Notes: generated by a model from the sequence alone, not told the origin. Counted from the first letter of the stretch, positions 42,298-50,580 are shown. The stretch is 64,000 nt of DNA from JAEUJM01 sp964635055 (GCA_964635055.1 CAZWMT010000016.1:52857-116856); one strand, 5' to 3'. Numbers and translations: made by a program.

Positions 42298-42654
42298 ATG
42301 GCAGGGAGGGGCTCGGCCGGGCCGGACAAGGGCGAAAGCGACGACAAGCTGCCCATCAAGATGCTGAACGACCGCATCCTGGTACAGACGTCAAGCGAGG
42401 GCGAGCGCCGCTCCAGTGGCGGCATCGTCATCCCCGCCACCGCCCAGGTGGGCAAGCGCCTGGTCTGGGCCGAGGCGGTGGCTGCCGGCCCCAACGTCCG
42501 CAGCATCGAGCCCGGCGACCACGTGCTGTTCAACCCCGAGGACCGCTTCGAGGTCGAGGTCCGGGGCCAGGACTACGTGATCCTGCGCGAACGAGACATC
42601 CACGCCGTCGCTGCCCCGAGGCTCGATGAAGGAAGCACCGGCCTCTACCTCTGA
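42298..42654 (+). CDS. GroES-like co-chaperonin protein
   Basis: A 118-aa protein of the GroES beta-barrel fold: IKMLNDRILVQTSSEGERRSSGGIVIPATAQ (mobile loop region), VAAGPNVRSIEPGDHVLFNPEDRFEVEVRGQDYVILRERDI. It has a polar N-terminal extension and a C-terminal tail absent in classical GroES. No groEL is adjacent, so a partner or role is unclear. The ATG at 42298 lies 7 nt after TACGGT (42285-42290), which favours it over in-frame GTGs upstream. Confidence 0.82.
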   Translation: MAGRGSAGPDKGESDDKLPIKMLNDRILVQTSSEGERRSSGGIVIPATAQVGKRLVWAEAVAAGPNVRSIEPGDHVLFNPEDRFEVEVRGQDYVILRERDIHAVAAPRLDEGSTGLYL

Positions 42655-42713
42655 TGAGCCGCCCCTCCGGCCTGAACGCGTTGGGGAGGCCGGCGCCGCC
42701 ACTCGTACGATGA
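42654..42713 (+). CDS. Relay micro-ORF between the groES-like gene and hisI
   Basis: A 19-codon ORF, MSRPSGLNALGRPAPPLVR. ATG overlaps the upstream stop (TGATG at 42652-42656) and TGA overlaps an ATG of hisI (ATGA at 42710-42713). The last codons also form TACGAT, a possible -10 element for a leaderless hisI start at the GTG at 42719, so hisI may be served by both modes. Confidence 0.45.
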   Translation: MSRPSGLNALGRPAPPLVR

Positions 42714-43114
42714 CCGCCGTGCCCGTCGCCACACCCATCGAGGTCACCGCGGAGCAGTTGGCGCAGGTGAGCTACAACGACGACGGGCTGGTCGCGGCCA
42801 TCGTGCAGGACGCCGAGAACGGCCAGGTGTTGATGCTGGCGTGGATGAACGCCGAAGCGCTGGCCAAGACCTTGGAGACGGGCCGCACCTGGTTCTGGAG
42901 CCGTTCGCGTCAGGAGTTCTGGTGCAAGGGCGAGACCTCGGGCGACCGCCAGTACGTGCGGGCCGCGTTCTACGACTGCGACGGCGACGTGCTGCTCTTC
43001 ATCGTCGACCAGGAGGGACGCGGCGCCTGCCACACCGGCGAGCGCACCTGCTTCTACCGGGCCTTCGGCCCTGCCCCCGACAGCTCCGAGGAGACCGGTG
43101 TACCAACCGAGTAG
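42710..43114 (+). CDS. hisI: Phosphoribosyl-AMP cyclohydrolase
   Basis: A metal-dependent hydrolase, 134 aa, PRA-CH only, without a fused HisE domain. NGQVLMLAWMNAEALAKTLETGRTWFWSRSRQEFWCKGETSGDRQYV contains one zinc Cys; GACHTGERTCFYR supplies the others, and DCDGDVLL the magnesium-binding Asp. Start options are the ATG at 42710 (coupled) and the GTG at 42719 (leaderless). It overlaps trpE by 17 nt, joining the his and trp clusters. Confidence 0.95.
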   Translation: MTAVPVATPIEVTAEQLAQVSYNDDGLVAAIVQDAENGQVLMLAWMNAEALAKTLETGRTWFWSRSRQEFWCKGETSGDRQYVRAAFYDCDGDVLLFIVDQEGRGACHTGERTCFYRAFGPAPDSSEETGVPTE

Positions 43115-44627
43115 GGACGAGTTCCACGCGCTGGCCCGCGACCACAGCGTGGTGCCCGTGTGGCGCGAGCTGCTGGCCGACATGACCACGCCCGTCGCCG
43201 CCTTCGCCCGCCTGGTGGGGGACGGCCCCGGCTTCCTGCTCGAGTCCGTCGAGCACGCCGAGCGGTGGAGCCGCTTCTCGTTCGTGGGTCGCAACCCCCT
43301 CTGCACCATCGTGGCCAGGGACGGCCGCCTCGACGTCGACGGAGACCTGCCCGCCGGCGTACCGACCGACCAGGGCGTGTTGGCTGCCCTCGAGGCGCTG
43401 CTCGAGCGTTACCGGTCGCCCTGCCTGCCCGACCTGCCGCCACTGCACGGGGGGGTGATCGGCTACCTCGGCTACGACGTGGTGCGGGAGGTCGAGCACC
43501 TGCCCGATGTGCCCCCGGACGACCTCGGCCGGCCCGACGCGGTCCTGTCGGTCATCGGGCAGCTGGCCGCGTTCGACCACTGGCGCCAGCGGGTCACGCT
43601 GATCGACAACGTCATCGTCGAGCCCGGCGCCGACGAGGCGACGCTCGACGCCGCCTACGACGCCGCCGTGGCCCGTTTGGAGCAACTCGCCCAGGACGGC
43701 GCGCGTCCCCTCGCCGAGCCGCTGGTCGACCCGCCGGACCCGCACGACCCACTGCCCGACGTCACCTCGACGATGGGGGCCGAGCTCTACACCGCCGCGG
43801 TCGATGTGGCCAAGGAGCACATCCTGGCCGGTGACATCTTCCAGGTGGTCCTGGCCCAGCGCTTCGACCTGCGCCTCGAGGCCGACCCGTTCGACGTGTA
43901 CCGGGTGCTGCGCCAGGTCAACCCCAGCCCGTACATGTACTTCCTGCGCCACCCCGAGGTCACCATCGTGGGATCGTCGCCCGAGCCGATGGTGCAGCTG
44001 CTCGACGGACGCGTCGTCTCTCGCCCCATCGCCGGCACGCGCCCCCGGGGCAACACCGACGACGAGGACCGCCGCCTGGGCGCGGAGCTGGCCGAGCACC
44101 CGAAGGAGCTGGCCGAGCACGTCATGCTGGTCGACCTGGCCCGCAACGACGTGGGCCGGGTGGTCGAGTTCGGCACCGAGAAGGTGGACGAGATGATGAC
44201 GCTCGAGCGCTACAGCCACGTGATGCACCTCACCTCGCAGGTGTCGGGCACGCTCGCCGAGGGTCGCACCCCGATCGATGTGCTGCGGGCCACGCTGCCG
44301 GCGGGCACGGTGTCGGGTGCGCCCAAGGTCCGGGCCATGGAGATCATCGACGCCCTCGAGCCCACCAAGCGGGGCCCGTACGCCGGCGTGGTCGGCTACC
44401 TCGACTTCTCGGGCAACATCGACACCGCCATCGCCATCCGCACCATGGTGATCGGGCCCGACGGCGTCGCCTCGGTGCAGGCAGGTGCCGGCGTCGTCGC
44501 CGACAGCGACCCGATGGCCGAGCACGAGGAGTGCGAGAACAAGGCCCGGGCCCTGCTGGCGGCGGTGCCGGCCGCCCGGCGAATGAGCCGCGGCGGCGCC
44601 GTGGTCGGCGAGCGGGAGACGAGGTGA
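43098..44627 (+). CDS. trpE: Anthranilate synthase component I
   Basis: A chorismate-utilising enzyme, 509 aa, first step of tryptophan synthesis. The N-terminal regulatory LLESVEHAERWSRFSFVG contains the feedback-binding serine segment. The catalytic domain has FQVVLAQRFDL, SPEPMVQLLDGRVVSRPIAGTRPRG, ARNDVGRVVEFGT and YAGVVGYLDFSGNIDTAIAIRTM. GAGGAGA lies 3-9 nt before the GTG at 43098, within the end of hisI. The glutaminase trpG is not in the window. Confidence 0.96.
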   Translation: MYQPSRDEFHALARDHSVVPVWRELLADMTTPVAAFARLVGDGPGFLLESVEHAERWSRFSFVGRNPLCTIVARDGRLDVDGDLPAGVPTDQGVLAALEALLERYRSPCLPDLPPLHGGVIGYLGYDVVREVEHLPDVPPDDLGRPDAVLSVIGQLAAFDHWRQRVTLIDNVIVEPGADEATLDAAYDAAVARLEQLAQDGARPLAEPLVDPPDPHDPLPDVTSTMGAELYTAAVDVAKEHILAGDIFQVVLAQRFDLRLEADPFDVYRVLRQVNPSPYMYFLRHPEVTIVGSSPEPMVQLLDGRVVSRPIAGTRPRGNTDDEDRRLGAELAEHPKELAEHVMLVDLARNDVGRVVEFGTEKVDEMMTLERYSHVMHLTSQVSGTLAEGRTPIDVLRATLPAGTVSGAPKVRAMEIIDALEPTKRGPYAGVVGYLDFSGNIDTAIAIRTMVIGPDGVASVQAGAGVVADSDPMAEHEECENKARALLAAVPAARRMSRGGAVVGERETR

Positions 44628-45541
44628 CCGCCGTGTTCGCGATCGATGACGAGGCGGCGGCGGACCAGCACGCGCTACGCCACGGTGTGGGCGCGGTGCT
44701 CACCGACCGCCAGGTGGTGGAGGTCTGCGGGGCCGACGCCGCCAGCTTCCTGCAGGGCCAGCTGAGCCAGGACGTGGCCGCGCTGGCCGACGGCGGATCG
44801 GCGTGGACCTTCGTGTTGCAGCCCGACGGCAAGGTGGCGGTGTGGGCACGGCTGATCCGCCTCGCCGAGGATCGCTACGTCCTCGATGTCGACGCCGGCG
44901 CCGCCGAGGCGCTCGTGGCCCGCCTGGAGCGCTTCAAGCTGCGGGTCGACGTGACCGTCGCGGTGCTGCACTGGCACGTGGTGGCGTTGCGGGGACCGGG
45001 CAGCGGTGCGGTCGACACCACCGACCTGGTGACCGCGGCACCCGAGTGGCCGGGGATCGAGGGCCTCGACCTCCTGGGCCCTGCCGTGGGCGTGCCCGAC
45101 GGGGTGCGCGAGTGCTCGCTCGATGCCTACGAGGCGGTGCGCGTCGAGGCGGGCGTCCCCGCCATGGGCGCCGAGCTGACCGACCGCACGATCCCCGCCG
45201 AGGCCGATGTGGTCGAGCGCTCCGTGAGCTTCACCAAGGGCTGCTACACCGGCCAGGAGCTCACCGCCCGCATCGACAGCCGGGGGGGCAACGTGCCGCG
45301 GCACCTGCGGGGCCTCGTGGTCGACGGCCCGGAGCCACCGGTCGGTGCCGAGGTCGTGATCGACGGCGACGTGGTGGGCACCGTGACCAGCGCCGCCTCG
45401 TCCGCGGCGCTGAGGGCGCCGGTCGCGCTCGCGTATGTGCGCCGTGCGGTCGAGCCGCCGGCTGCCGCCGAGGTGCGGTGGGAGGGTGGCCGGGCCGGCG
45501 CCGAGGTGCGGGCGTTGCCCCTCCTACCATTGGGGGAGTGA
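44624..45541 (+). CDS. YgfZ/GcvT-like folate-binding protein
   Basis: A 305-aa tetrahydrofolate-binding protein of the YgfZ (IbaG/Iba57) family, which helps iron-sulfur cluster maturation or repair. The diagnostic motif SFTKGCYTGQELTARIDSRG lies near residue 204; LSQDVAALADGGSAWTFVLQPDGKV near residue 48 starts the folate-binding fold. The GTG overlaps the trpE stop and its own stop overlaps the J-domain gene (GTGA). Its presence in the trp cluster may reflect conserved order only. Confidence 0.88.
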   Translation: MTAVFAIDDEAAADQHALRHGVGAVLTDRQVVEVCGADAASFLQGQLSQDVAALADGGSAWTFVLQPDGKVAVWARLIRLAEDRYVLDVDAGAAEALVARLERFKLRVDVTVAVLHWHVVALRGPGSGAVDTTDLVTAAPEWPGIEGLDLLGPAVGVPDGVRECSLDAYEAVRVEAGVPAMGAELTDRTIPAEADVVERSVSFTKGCYTGQELTARIDSRGGNVPRHLRGLVVDGPEPPVGAEVVIDGDVVGTVTSAASSAALRAPVALAYVRRAVEPPAAAEVRWEGGRAGAEVRALPLLPLGE

Positions 45542-46104
45542 CCCACTACGAGGTGCTGGGCGTGCCGCCGACGGCCGATGTGTCCACCGTGCGGCGCGCC
45601 TACCTGCGCCTCGCTCGCACGCACCACCCCGACTACCACGTGGGCGACGAGGTGGGCCGCCGTCGGGCCGAGCGCACCATGCAGCGGATCAACGAGGCCT
45701 GGGCGGTGCTGGGCGACGACACCAAGCGGCGGGCCTACGACCGCACCCTGCCGTCGGAGGCCCGGCCGACGGGGCCCCGACCCGGTTTCGAGCCCAAGCC
45801 GGGGCCGCCGCGCGCCGGTCGCCGGGATTGGCGCCAGGACGAGGCCGACGACATCGCCGCCGACCTCCTGGACACCGATCCCATCACCGATGCCCAGGTG
45901 CGGGGATCGTGGACCCTCGTGCCCGTCGGCCTGTTCGCGGGCTCGGTGGTGCTGTTCGCGGTGGCGATGGTCCTGCAGGCCGGCCCGCTGCTGGCCCTGG
46001 CCATCATGATGTTCCTGGGGTCGATGCTGGGCTTCGTGCTGCTGCCGTTCGTGGCCATGGCTGCCAGCCGCAGCGACGACCTGGCCGACGGCGGCCGGGC
46101 GTGA
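45538..46104 (+). CDS. Membrane-anchored J-domain protein
   Basis: A 188-aa protein with an N-terminal J domain (HYEVLGVPPTADVSTVRRAYLRLARTHHPDYH, HPD at residues 30-32; INEAWAVLGDDTKRRAYD) and two C-terminal membrane helices (VPVGLFAGSVVLFAVAMVL, LALAIMMFLGSMLGFVLLPFVAM). It would recruit DnaK to the membrane. The GTG at 45538 lies 7 nt after TACCAT (45525-45530) and also overlaps the previous stop, so it may be made both from a leaderless mRNA and by coupling. Confidence 0.88.
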   Translation: MTHYEVLGVPPTADVSTVRRAYLRLARTHHPDYHVGDEVGRRRAERTMQRINEAWAVLGDDTKRRAYDRTLPSEARPTGPRPGFEPKPGPPRAGRRDWRQDEADDIAADLLDTDPITDAQVRGSWTLVPVGLFAGSVVLFAVAMVLQAGPLLALAIMMFLGSMLGFVLLPFVAMAASRSDDLADGGRA

Positions 46105-46169
46105 GCCCGACGAAGGAGGGCGTGGCCCGAGCGGCCCGTGAGCGCAGCGAACAGGAGCGGGAAACGTGA
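46101..46169 (+). CDS. First relay micro-ORF of a tandem pair before trpC
   Basis: A 22-codon ORF. GTG overlaps the J-domain gene stop (GTGA at 46101-46104) and TGA overlaps the start of the second relay (GTGA at 46166-46169). The peptide opens VSPTKEGVARAARERSEQER. The same opening and the same ERSEQER end recur in the second relay, so the pair arose by duplication with both overlaps preserved. Confidence 0.55.
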   Translation: MSPTKEGVARAARERSEQERET

Positions 46170-46285
46170 GCCCGACGAAGGAGGGCGTGGCCCCCGGCCT
46201 GCGTGACCTGAACGCACGACGAGCGGCCCGCCGCCTCCGTGGCCGAACGAGCGATGAGCGCAGCGAACAGGAGCGGCACCGATGA
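46166..46285 (+). CDS. Second relay micro-ORF before trpC
   Basis: A 39-codon ORF from GTG at 46166 (overlapping the first relay) to TGA at 46283-46285, which overlaps the trpC ATG (ATGA). It starts VSPTKEGVAPGLRDLNARR and ends ERSEQERHR. Nucleotide copies GAGCGCAGCGAACAGGAGCGG at 46139 and 46255 frame the unit. It may be a mobile or amplified spacer that keeps translational coupling to trpC. Confidence 0.55.
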   Translation: MSPTKEGVAPGLRDLNARRAARRLRGRTSDERSEQERHR

Positions 46286-47061
46286 GCGCCACCTACCTGG
46301 ATCGCATCCTCGCGGCCCATCGTGCCGCGGCCGAGTCCGACGAGCGCCACGTCGACCCCCTCATCAACCAGGCCCTCTCCATGCCTCCCACCCGAGGGTT
46401 CGCGGCCGCGCTCACGGCGGCGCCGGGCCTCGGCGTCATCGCCGAGGTGAAACGGCGCTCGCCCTCCAAGGGCGACCTGAACCCCGACCTCGACCCGGCG
46501 TCCCTGGCCCGCTCGTACCAGGCCGGGGGAGCGGCGTGCCTCTCCGTGCTCACCGACCAGGACTTCTTCGGGGGCTCGCCGGACGACCTCGCCGCCGCCC
46601 GGGAGGCGGTTTCGATCCCGGTGCTGCGCAAGGACTTCACCGTGTCGCCTCTCGACGTCTGCGACGCCCGGCTGATGGGCGCCGACGCGGTGCTGTTGAT
46701 CGCGGCAGCGCTCGACGACGAGCACCTGGGTTGGCTCCACGGCCTGGCCGTCGGCATCGGCCTGGACGTGCTGGTCGAGGTGCACGACGCCGACGAGCTG
46801 CGCCGCGCCACGGAGGTGGGCGCCACGCTGATCGGCGTCAACCAGCGTGACCTGGTGACCTTCGCGGTCGACACGGACCGGGCCGTCCGCCTGCGATCGC
46901 TGATGCCGGCGGGCACGGTCACCGTGGCCGAGAGCGGCGTGCGCGGCCCCGCCGACGGCACCCGCCTGCGTGAGGCCGGCTACGACGCCGTCCTGGTGGG
47001 GGAGTCGGTGGTCACCAGCGGCGACCCCGAGTCCGCCGTCCGCGCCCTCGCGCACGCCTGA
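46282..47061 (+). CDS. trpC: Indole-3-glycerol phosphate synthase
   Basis: A TIM-barrel enzyme, 259 aa. VIAEVKRRSPSKGDLNPDLDP (about residues 52-72) carries the catalytic lysine and serine; PVLRKDFTVSPLDVCDARLMGADAVLLIAAAL, LIGVNQRDLVTFAVD and VAESGVRGPADGTRLREAGYDAVLVGESVV complete the site. The start is coupled to the tandem relay ORFs. Not fused to trpF. Confidence 0.97.
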   Translation: MSATYLDRILAAHRAAAESDERHVDPLINQALSMPPTRGFAAALTAAPGLGVIAEVKRRSPSKGDLNPDLDPASLARSYQAGGAACLSVLTDQDFFGGSPDDLAAAREAVSIPVLRKDFTVSPLDVCDARLMGADAVLLIAAALDDEHLGWLHGLAVGIGLDVLVEVHDADELRRATEVGATLIGVNQRDLVTFAVDTDRAVRLRSLMPAGTVTVAESGVRGPADGTRLREAGYDAVLVGESVVTSGDPESAVRALAHA

Positions 47062-47076
47062 ATGCACCAACCGCAC

Positions 47077-47124
47077 GAACTCAGCGCAAATTCCGGCGTG
47101 TCGCGCCCCATTTTGCGCTGAGTT
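47077..47124. repeat. Single dyad element between trpC and the PPOX gene
   Basis: A 13-bp perfect inverted repeat, AACTCAGCGCAAA at 47078-47090 and its complement at 47112-47124, with a 21-nt GC-rich loop. The ends (GAACTCAGCGC) match family A, the inner stem differs. It lies inside an operon, where a strong terminator would block trpF-B-A expression from upstream. Confidence 0.75.
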
Positions 47125-47149
47125 GGCAGACGCCGGCCACACTCACGGG

Positions 47150-47587
47150 GTGACGACCCTCGACGACGTGGTGGCGCTGGCCCGACCCGAGCAGTTCCTG
47201 ATGACCGTGGCCACGCTGCGGGCCGACGGCACCATCCAGGCGTCACTGGTGAACGCCGGGGTCATGGCCCATCCGATGACGGGTGAGGACACCGTGGCGT
47301 TCGTGACCTACGGCGCGGCCAAGCTGCGCAACCTGCGCGCCCGTCCGCAGATCGCGCTCACCGTGCGCTCGGGATGGCAGTGGGCCACGGTCGAGGGGGT
47401 CGCTCAGATCATCGGCCCCGACGACCCGCACGAGGCGGTCGACCCCGAGCGCCTCCGCCTGCTGCTCCGAGAGGTCTTCACCGCCGCCGGCGGCACCCAC
47501 GACGACTGGGACGCCTACGACGCCGAGATGCTCGAGCAGCGCCGCACCGCCGTCCTCGTCAGCCCCACGAGGACCTACAGCAACTGA
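47150..47587 (+). CDS. PPOX-class F420-dependent oxidoreductase
   Basis: A split-beta-barrel flavin/deazaflavin enzyme, 145 aa. FLMTVATLRADGTIQASLVNAGVMAHPMTGEDTVAFVTYGAAKLRNLRARPQIALTVRSGW (residues 16-76) is the typical cofactor-binding barrel with the K..NL....v.l.v pattern. The C-terminal RTAVLVSPTRTYSN is also usual. F420 is inferred from the subfamily. The gene sits between trpC and trpF without a known link to tryptophan. Confidence 0.82.
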   Translation: MTTLDDVVALARPEQFLMTVATLRADGTIQASLVNAGVMAHPMTGEDTVAFVTYGAAKLRNLRARPQIALTVRSGWQWATVEGVAQIIGPDDPHEAVDPERLRLLLREVFTAAGGTHDDWDAYDAEMLEQRRTAVLVSPTRTYSN

Positions 47588-47659
47588 CCCCGGCGACGTC
47601 CGGCGCTGGGCGCTCTCGTCGTGTCAGGTCGTCTCTGCGTAGGCCGCGGCGTCGTAGTC

Positions 47660-47696
47660 GAGGCAATAGCGCGCGCATGGCGCGCGCTATTGCCTC
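47660..47696. repeat. Long perfect hairpin between the PPOX gene and trpF
   Basis: A 17-bp perfect stem, GAGGCAATAGCGCGCGC at 47660-47676 and its complement at 47680-47696, with a 3-nt loop. The base of the stem (CGAGGCAAT) is the same as in the 60-nt array at 21268. The 227-nt gap otherwise contains the trpF leaderless promoter and nothing else recognisable. Confidence 0.75.
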
Positions 47697-47799
47697 AGCT
47701 TCGGCGGCGACCAGGCCGGTGGGCACGCAGCGTGAGATCCATCCCGGAACTGCGCAGAGCCCGGGTCGAATCGGTGACGGCGCCGCCGCCACCCTCCGG

Positions 47800-47814
47800 T
47801 AGGTTCCAACCCAC
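47800..47814 (+). promoter_or_regulatory. Leaderless promoter of trpF
   Basis: TAGGTT at 47800-47805 ends 9 nt before the trpF ATG. No ribosome-binding site lies between them. It would allow trpF-trpB-trpA to be transcribed independently of trpE-trpC. Confidence 0.55.
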
Positions 47815-48471
47815 ATGTTCGTGAAGATCTGCGGGACCACATCCGAAGAGGACGCGCTGCTGGCGGTGGCCATGGGGGCCGACGCGGTGGGGTTCATCTT
47901 CGCTCCGTCGCCCCGGCAGGTCTCGGCGACCCGGGTGCGCGACATCCTCACGCGGCTGCCGCGCGAGATCATGACCGTGGGCGTGTTCCGGGACGAGGCT
48001 CCAGAGCGGGTGCTCGAGATCGTCCAGGAGTGCCGGCTCAGCGCGGTGCAGTTGCACGGCCACGAGACCGCCGAGGAGAGCCGCTGGCTGGCCGAGCGGG
48101 TGCGGTTCCTCATCCGGGCGGTGCCGGCGGGGTCGCCCGACCTGGCCCACATCGACGACTTCGGTGCCAACGCCGTGCACATCGACTCGGACACCCCCGG
48201 ATCGGGCCAGGTGTTCGACTGGTCCCTGGCCGAGGGTGCCCCGTCACACCGCAAGATCATCCTGGCCGGCGGCCTCAACGCCGGCAACGTCGGCGACGCC
48301 ATCGCCCGGGTGCAGCCGTGGGGCGTCGACGCGGTCACCGGCGTCGAGTCCGAGCCCGGCCGCAAGGATCCCGTCAAGCTGCGTACGTTCATCGCCGCGG
48401 CGCGGGCCGCCGCCCCGGCGGGGTACGAGGGCACCGAGTCGGGGCCGTACGACTGGCAGGAGGACCTCTGA
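47815..48471 (+). CDS. trpF: Phosphoribosylanthranilate isomerase
   Basis: A TIM-barrel isomerase, 218 aa. MFVKICGTTSEEDALLAVAMGADAVGFIFAPSPRQ carries the catalytic Cys6, and VHIDSDTPGSGQVFDWSLAEG the catalytic Asp; KIILAGGLNAGNVGDAI and GVDAVTGVESEPGRKDPVKL bind phosphate. Many actinobacteria lack trpF and use PriA, so a genuine TrpF is a useful marker here. The stop overlaps trpB (TGATG). Confidence 0.96.
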   Translation: MFVKICGTTSEEDALLAVAMGADAVGFIFAPSPRQVSATRVRDILTRLPREIMTVGVFRDEAPERVLEIVQECRLSAVQLHGHETAEESRWLAERVRFLIRAVPAGSPDLAHIDDFGANAVHIDSDTPGSGQVFDWSLAEGAPSHRKIILAGGLNAGNVGDAIARVQPWGVDAVTGVESEPGRKDPVKLRTFIAAARAAAPAGYEGTESGPYDWQEDL

Positions 48472-49640
48472 TGATCATGGACGACCCCGGAGCGGACGGC
48501 CGCTTCGGTGAGTTCGGCGGCCGCTTCGTCCCGGAGACCCTGGTGCCCGCCTGCTACGAGCTCGAGGCCGGGTTCAAGGAGGCGTGGGCCGACGAGGGGT
48601 TCCGCACCGAGCTGGACGACCTGCTGCGGGACTACGCGGGCCGGCCGTCGCTGCTCACCGAGTGCCACCGGCTGTCCGAGACGCTGGGGCTGCGGCTCCT
48701 GCTCAAGCGGGAGGACCTCAACCACACGGGCTCGCACAAGATCAACAACGTCCTGGGTCAGGCCCTGCTGGCCAAGCGCATGGGCAAGCAGCGCCTCGTC
48801 GCCGAGACCGGCGCCGGCCAGCACGGGGTGGCCACGGCCACCGCGGCGGCGCTCATGGGCCTGGAGTGCATGGTCTACATGGGCGCGGTGGACATGGAAC
48901 GCCAAGCGCTGAACGTGTTCCGGATGCGTCTGCTGGGCGCGGAGGTGCGCTCGGCCGAGTCGGGTAGCCGCACGCTGAAGGACGCCATCAACGAGGCCAT
49001 GCGGGACTGGGTGGCCACCGTCGAGACCAGCCACTACTGCCTGGGCTCGGTGATGGGCCCTCACCCGTACCCGTGGATGGTGCGCCAGTTCCACCGGGTG
49101 ATCGGCGACGAGGCCCGGGCGCAGTGCCTCGCGCACCTGGACGGTGCGCTGCCCGACGTCGTCACCGCCTGCGTGGGCGGCGGCTCGAACGCCATCGGGA
49201 TCTTCTCGGGGTTCGCCGAGGACGCCGACGTCGAGTTGGTCGGCGTCGAGCCCGCGGGCGGCGCGGCGGTGGGCCGGGGTGTGCCCGGGGTGGTGCACGG
49301 CAGCAAGTCCTACCTGTTGCAGGACGAGTGGGGGCAGGTGCTCGAGGCCGAGTCCATCTCCGCCGGGCTCGACTACCCGGGGGTGGGCCCGGAGCACGCC
49401 CACCTCGCGGCGATCGGCCGGGCCCGCTACGAGCAGGTCACCGATGCCGAGGTGCTCGACGCGTTCACCCTGCTGTCCCGTCACGAAGGCATCATCCCCG
49501 CGCTCGAACCGGCGCACGCGCTGGCGTGGGTGTCACGCGACCGCGAGGCGTTGGCCGGCAGGACGGTGCTGTTGAACCTGTCGGGGCGGGGCGACAAGGA
49601 CGTCGACCAGGTCATGGGGATCCTCGGAGGGGCGGCGTGA
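48471..49640 (+). CDS. trpB: Tryptophan synthase beta chain
   Basis: A PLP enzyme, 389 aa, that condenses indole with serine. GRFGEFGGRFVPETLVPA opens it; the PLP lysine is K90 in LNHTGSHKINNVLGQALLAKRMGK, and AETGAGQHGVATATAAAL, CVGGGSNAIGIFSGF and SGRGDKDV complete the site. It is the TrpB1 type that pairs with TrpA. The start overlaps trpF; an alternative ATG lies two codons later. Confidence 0.97.
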   Translation: MIMDDPGADGRFGEFGGRFVPETLVPACYELEAGFKEAWADEGFRTELDDLLRDYAGRPSLLTECHRLSETLGLRLLLKREDLNHTGSHKINNVLGQALLAKRMGKQRLVAETGAGQHGVATATAAALMGLECMVYMGAVDMERQALNVFRMRLLGAEVRSAESGSRTLKDAINEAMRDWVATVETSHYCLGSVMGPHPYPWMVRQFHRVIGDEARAQCLAHLDGALPDVVTACVGGGSNAIGIFSGFAEDADVELVGVEPAGGAAVGRGVPGVVHGSKSYLLQDEWGQVLEAESISAGLDYPGVGPEHAHLAAIGRARYEQVTDAEVLDAFTLLSRHEGIIPALEPAHALAWVSRDREALAGRTVLLNLSGRGDKDVDQVMGILGGAA

Positions 49641-50422
49641 ACGGGGTGGTCGGCGCCCTCGAGGCGCACCTGCGCGAACGCCGGTCCACCGGCGCCAAGT
49701 TGCTGGTCCCCTACATCACCGGCGGCTACGCGGACGACTGGCTGGACGTGGTGCGGGCCGTCGCCGACGCCGGCGCCGATGCCATCGAGATCGGCATCCC
49801 GTTCTCCGACCCGGTGATGGACGGGCCGGTGATCCAGGAGTCCTCGGAGCAGTCGCTGGCCCGCGGCATCACGCCGCAGTCCATCCTCACCGAGCTGGCG
49901 GACCTGGACGCGGGGGTCCCGCTGGCCGTGATGCTCTACTACAACACCGTGTTCCACATGGGCCACGAGCGATTCGCCCACGAGTTGACCACCGCCGGCG
50001 TGGCCGGCGCCATCGTGCCCGACCTGCCCCTGGAGGAGGTGGCCCCGTGGGCGGTCGCCGCCGACGACGCCGGCATCGAGACGGTCATGCTCGCCGCCCC
50101 GACCGCCCCCGACGAGCGCCTCCCCCGGGTCTGCGAGCGGGCACGGGGCTTCGTGTACGCAGTCGGCCTGCTGGGGGTCACCGGCGAGCGCGACTCGCTC
50201 GCGGCGTCCGCCACCGTGATCGCGGGCCGCCTGAAGGCGATCACCGACAAGCCGGTGCTGATCGGGGTCGGGGTCGGGACCGCGGCCCAAGCGGTCGAGG
50301 CCAGTGCCGTGGCCGACGGTGTGGTCGTCGGCTCGGCGCTCGTCCGCCGCCTCCTCGAGGGGTGCGGGCCCGAGGGCGCAGCCTCGTTCGTCGGCTCCCT
50401 GCGGGCCGCGCTCGACACCTGA
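49637..50422 (+). CDS. trpA: Tryptophan synthase alpha chain
   Basis: A TIM-barrel lyase, 261 aa, that releases indole from IGP. The catalytic Glu lies in AIEIGIPFSDPVMDGPVIQ (about residue 51) and the catalytic Asp in GAIVPDLPLEE near residue 120's region; YAVGLLGVTGER and PVLIGVGVGTAAQAVEA bind phosphate. The GTG overlaps the trpB stop (GTGA). It is the last trp gene of the unit. Confidence 0.97.
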   Translation: MNGVVGALEAHLRERRSTGAKLLVPYITGGYADDWLDVVRAVADAGADAIEIGIPFSDPVMDGPVIQESSEQSLARGITPQSILTELADLDAGVPLAVMLYYNTVFHMGHERFAHELTTAGVAGAIVPDLPLEEVAPWAVAADDAGIETVMLAAPTAPDERLPRVCERARGFVYAVGLLGVTGERDSLAASATVIAGRLKAITDKPVLIGVGVGTAAQAVEASAVADGVVVGSALVRRLLEGCGPEGAASFVGSLRAALDT

Positions 50423-50580
50423 CGGGCCCCGCGTCACGCCCTAGCACAGGTGGACCCCCGCGTTCGCGGACCCCTTGCGGTCGGGCCGAAATGCTTGACA
50501 TGGCTGCTGGGATCTACTCGGCTGTCCCTCAACAGGCCCGATTTCCCCGACCCCACAGGCCTTTCAGGAGGGCAAGAAAC

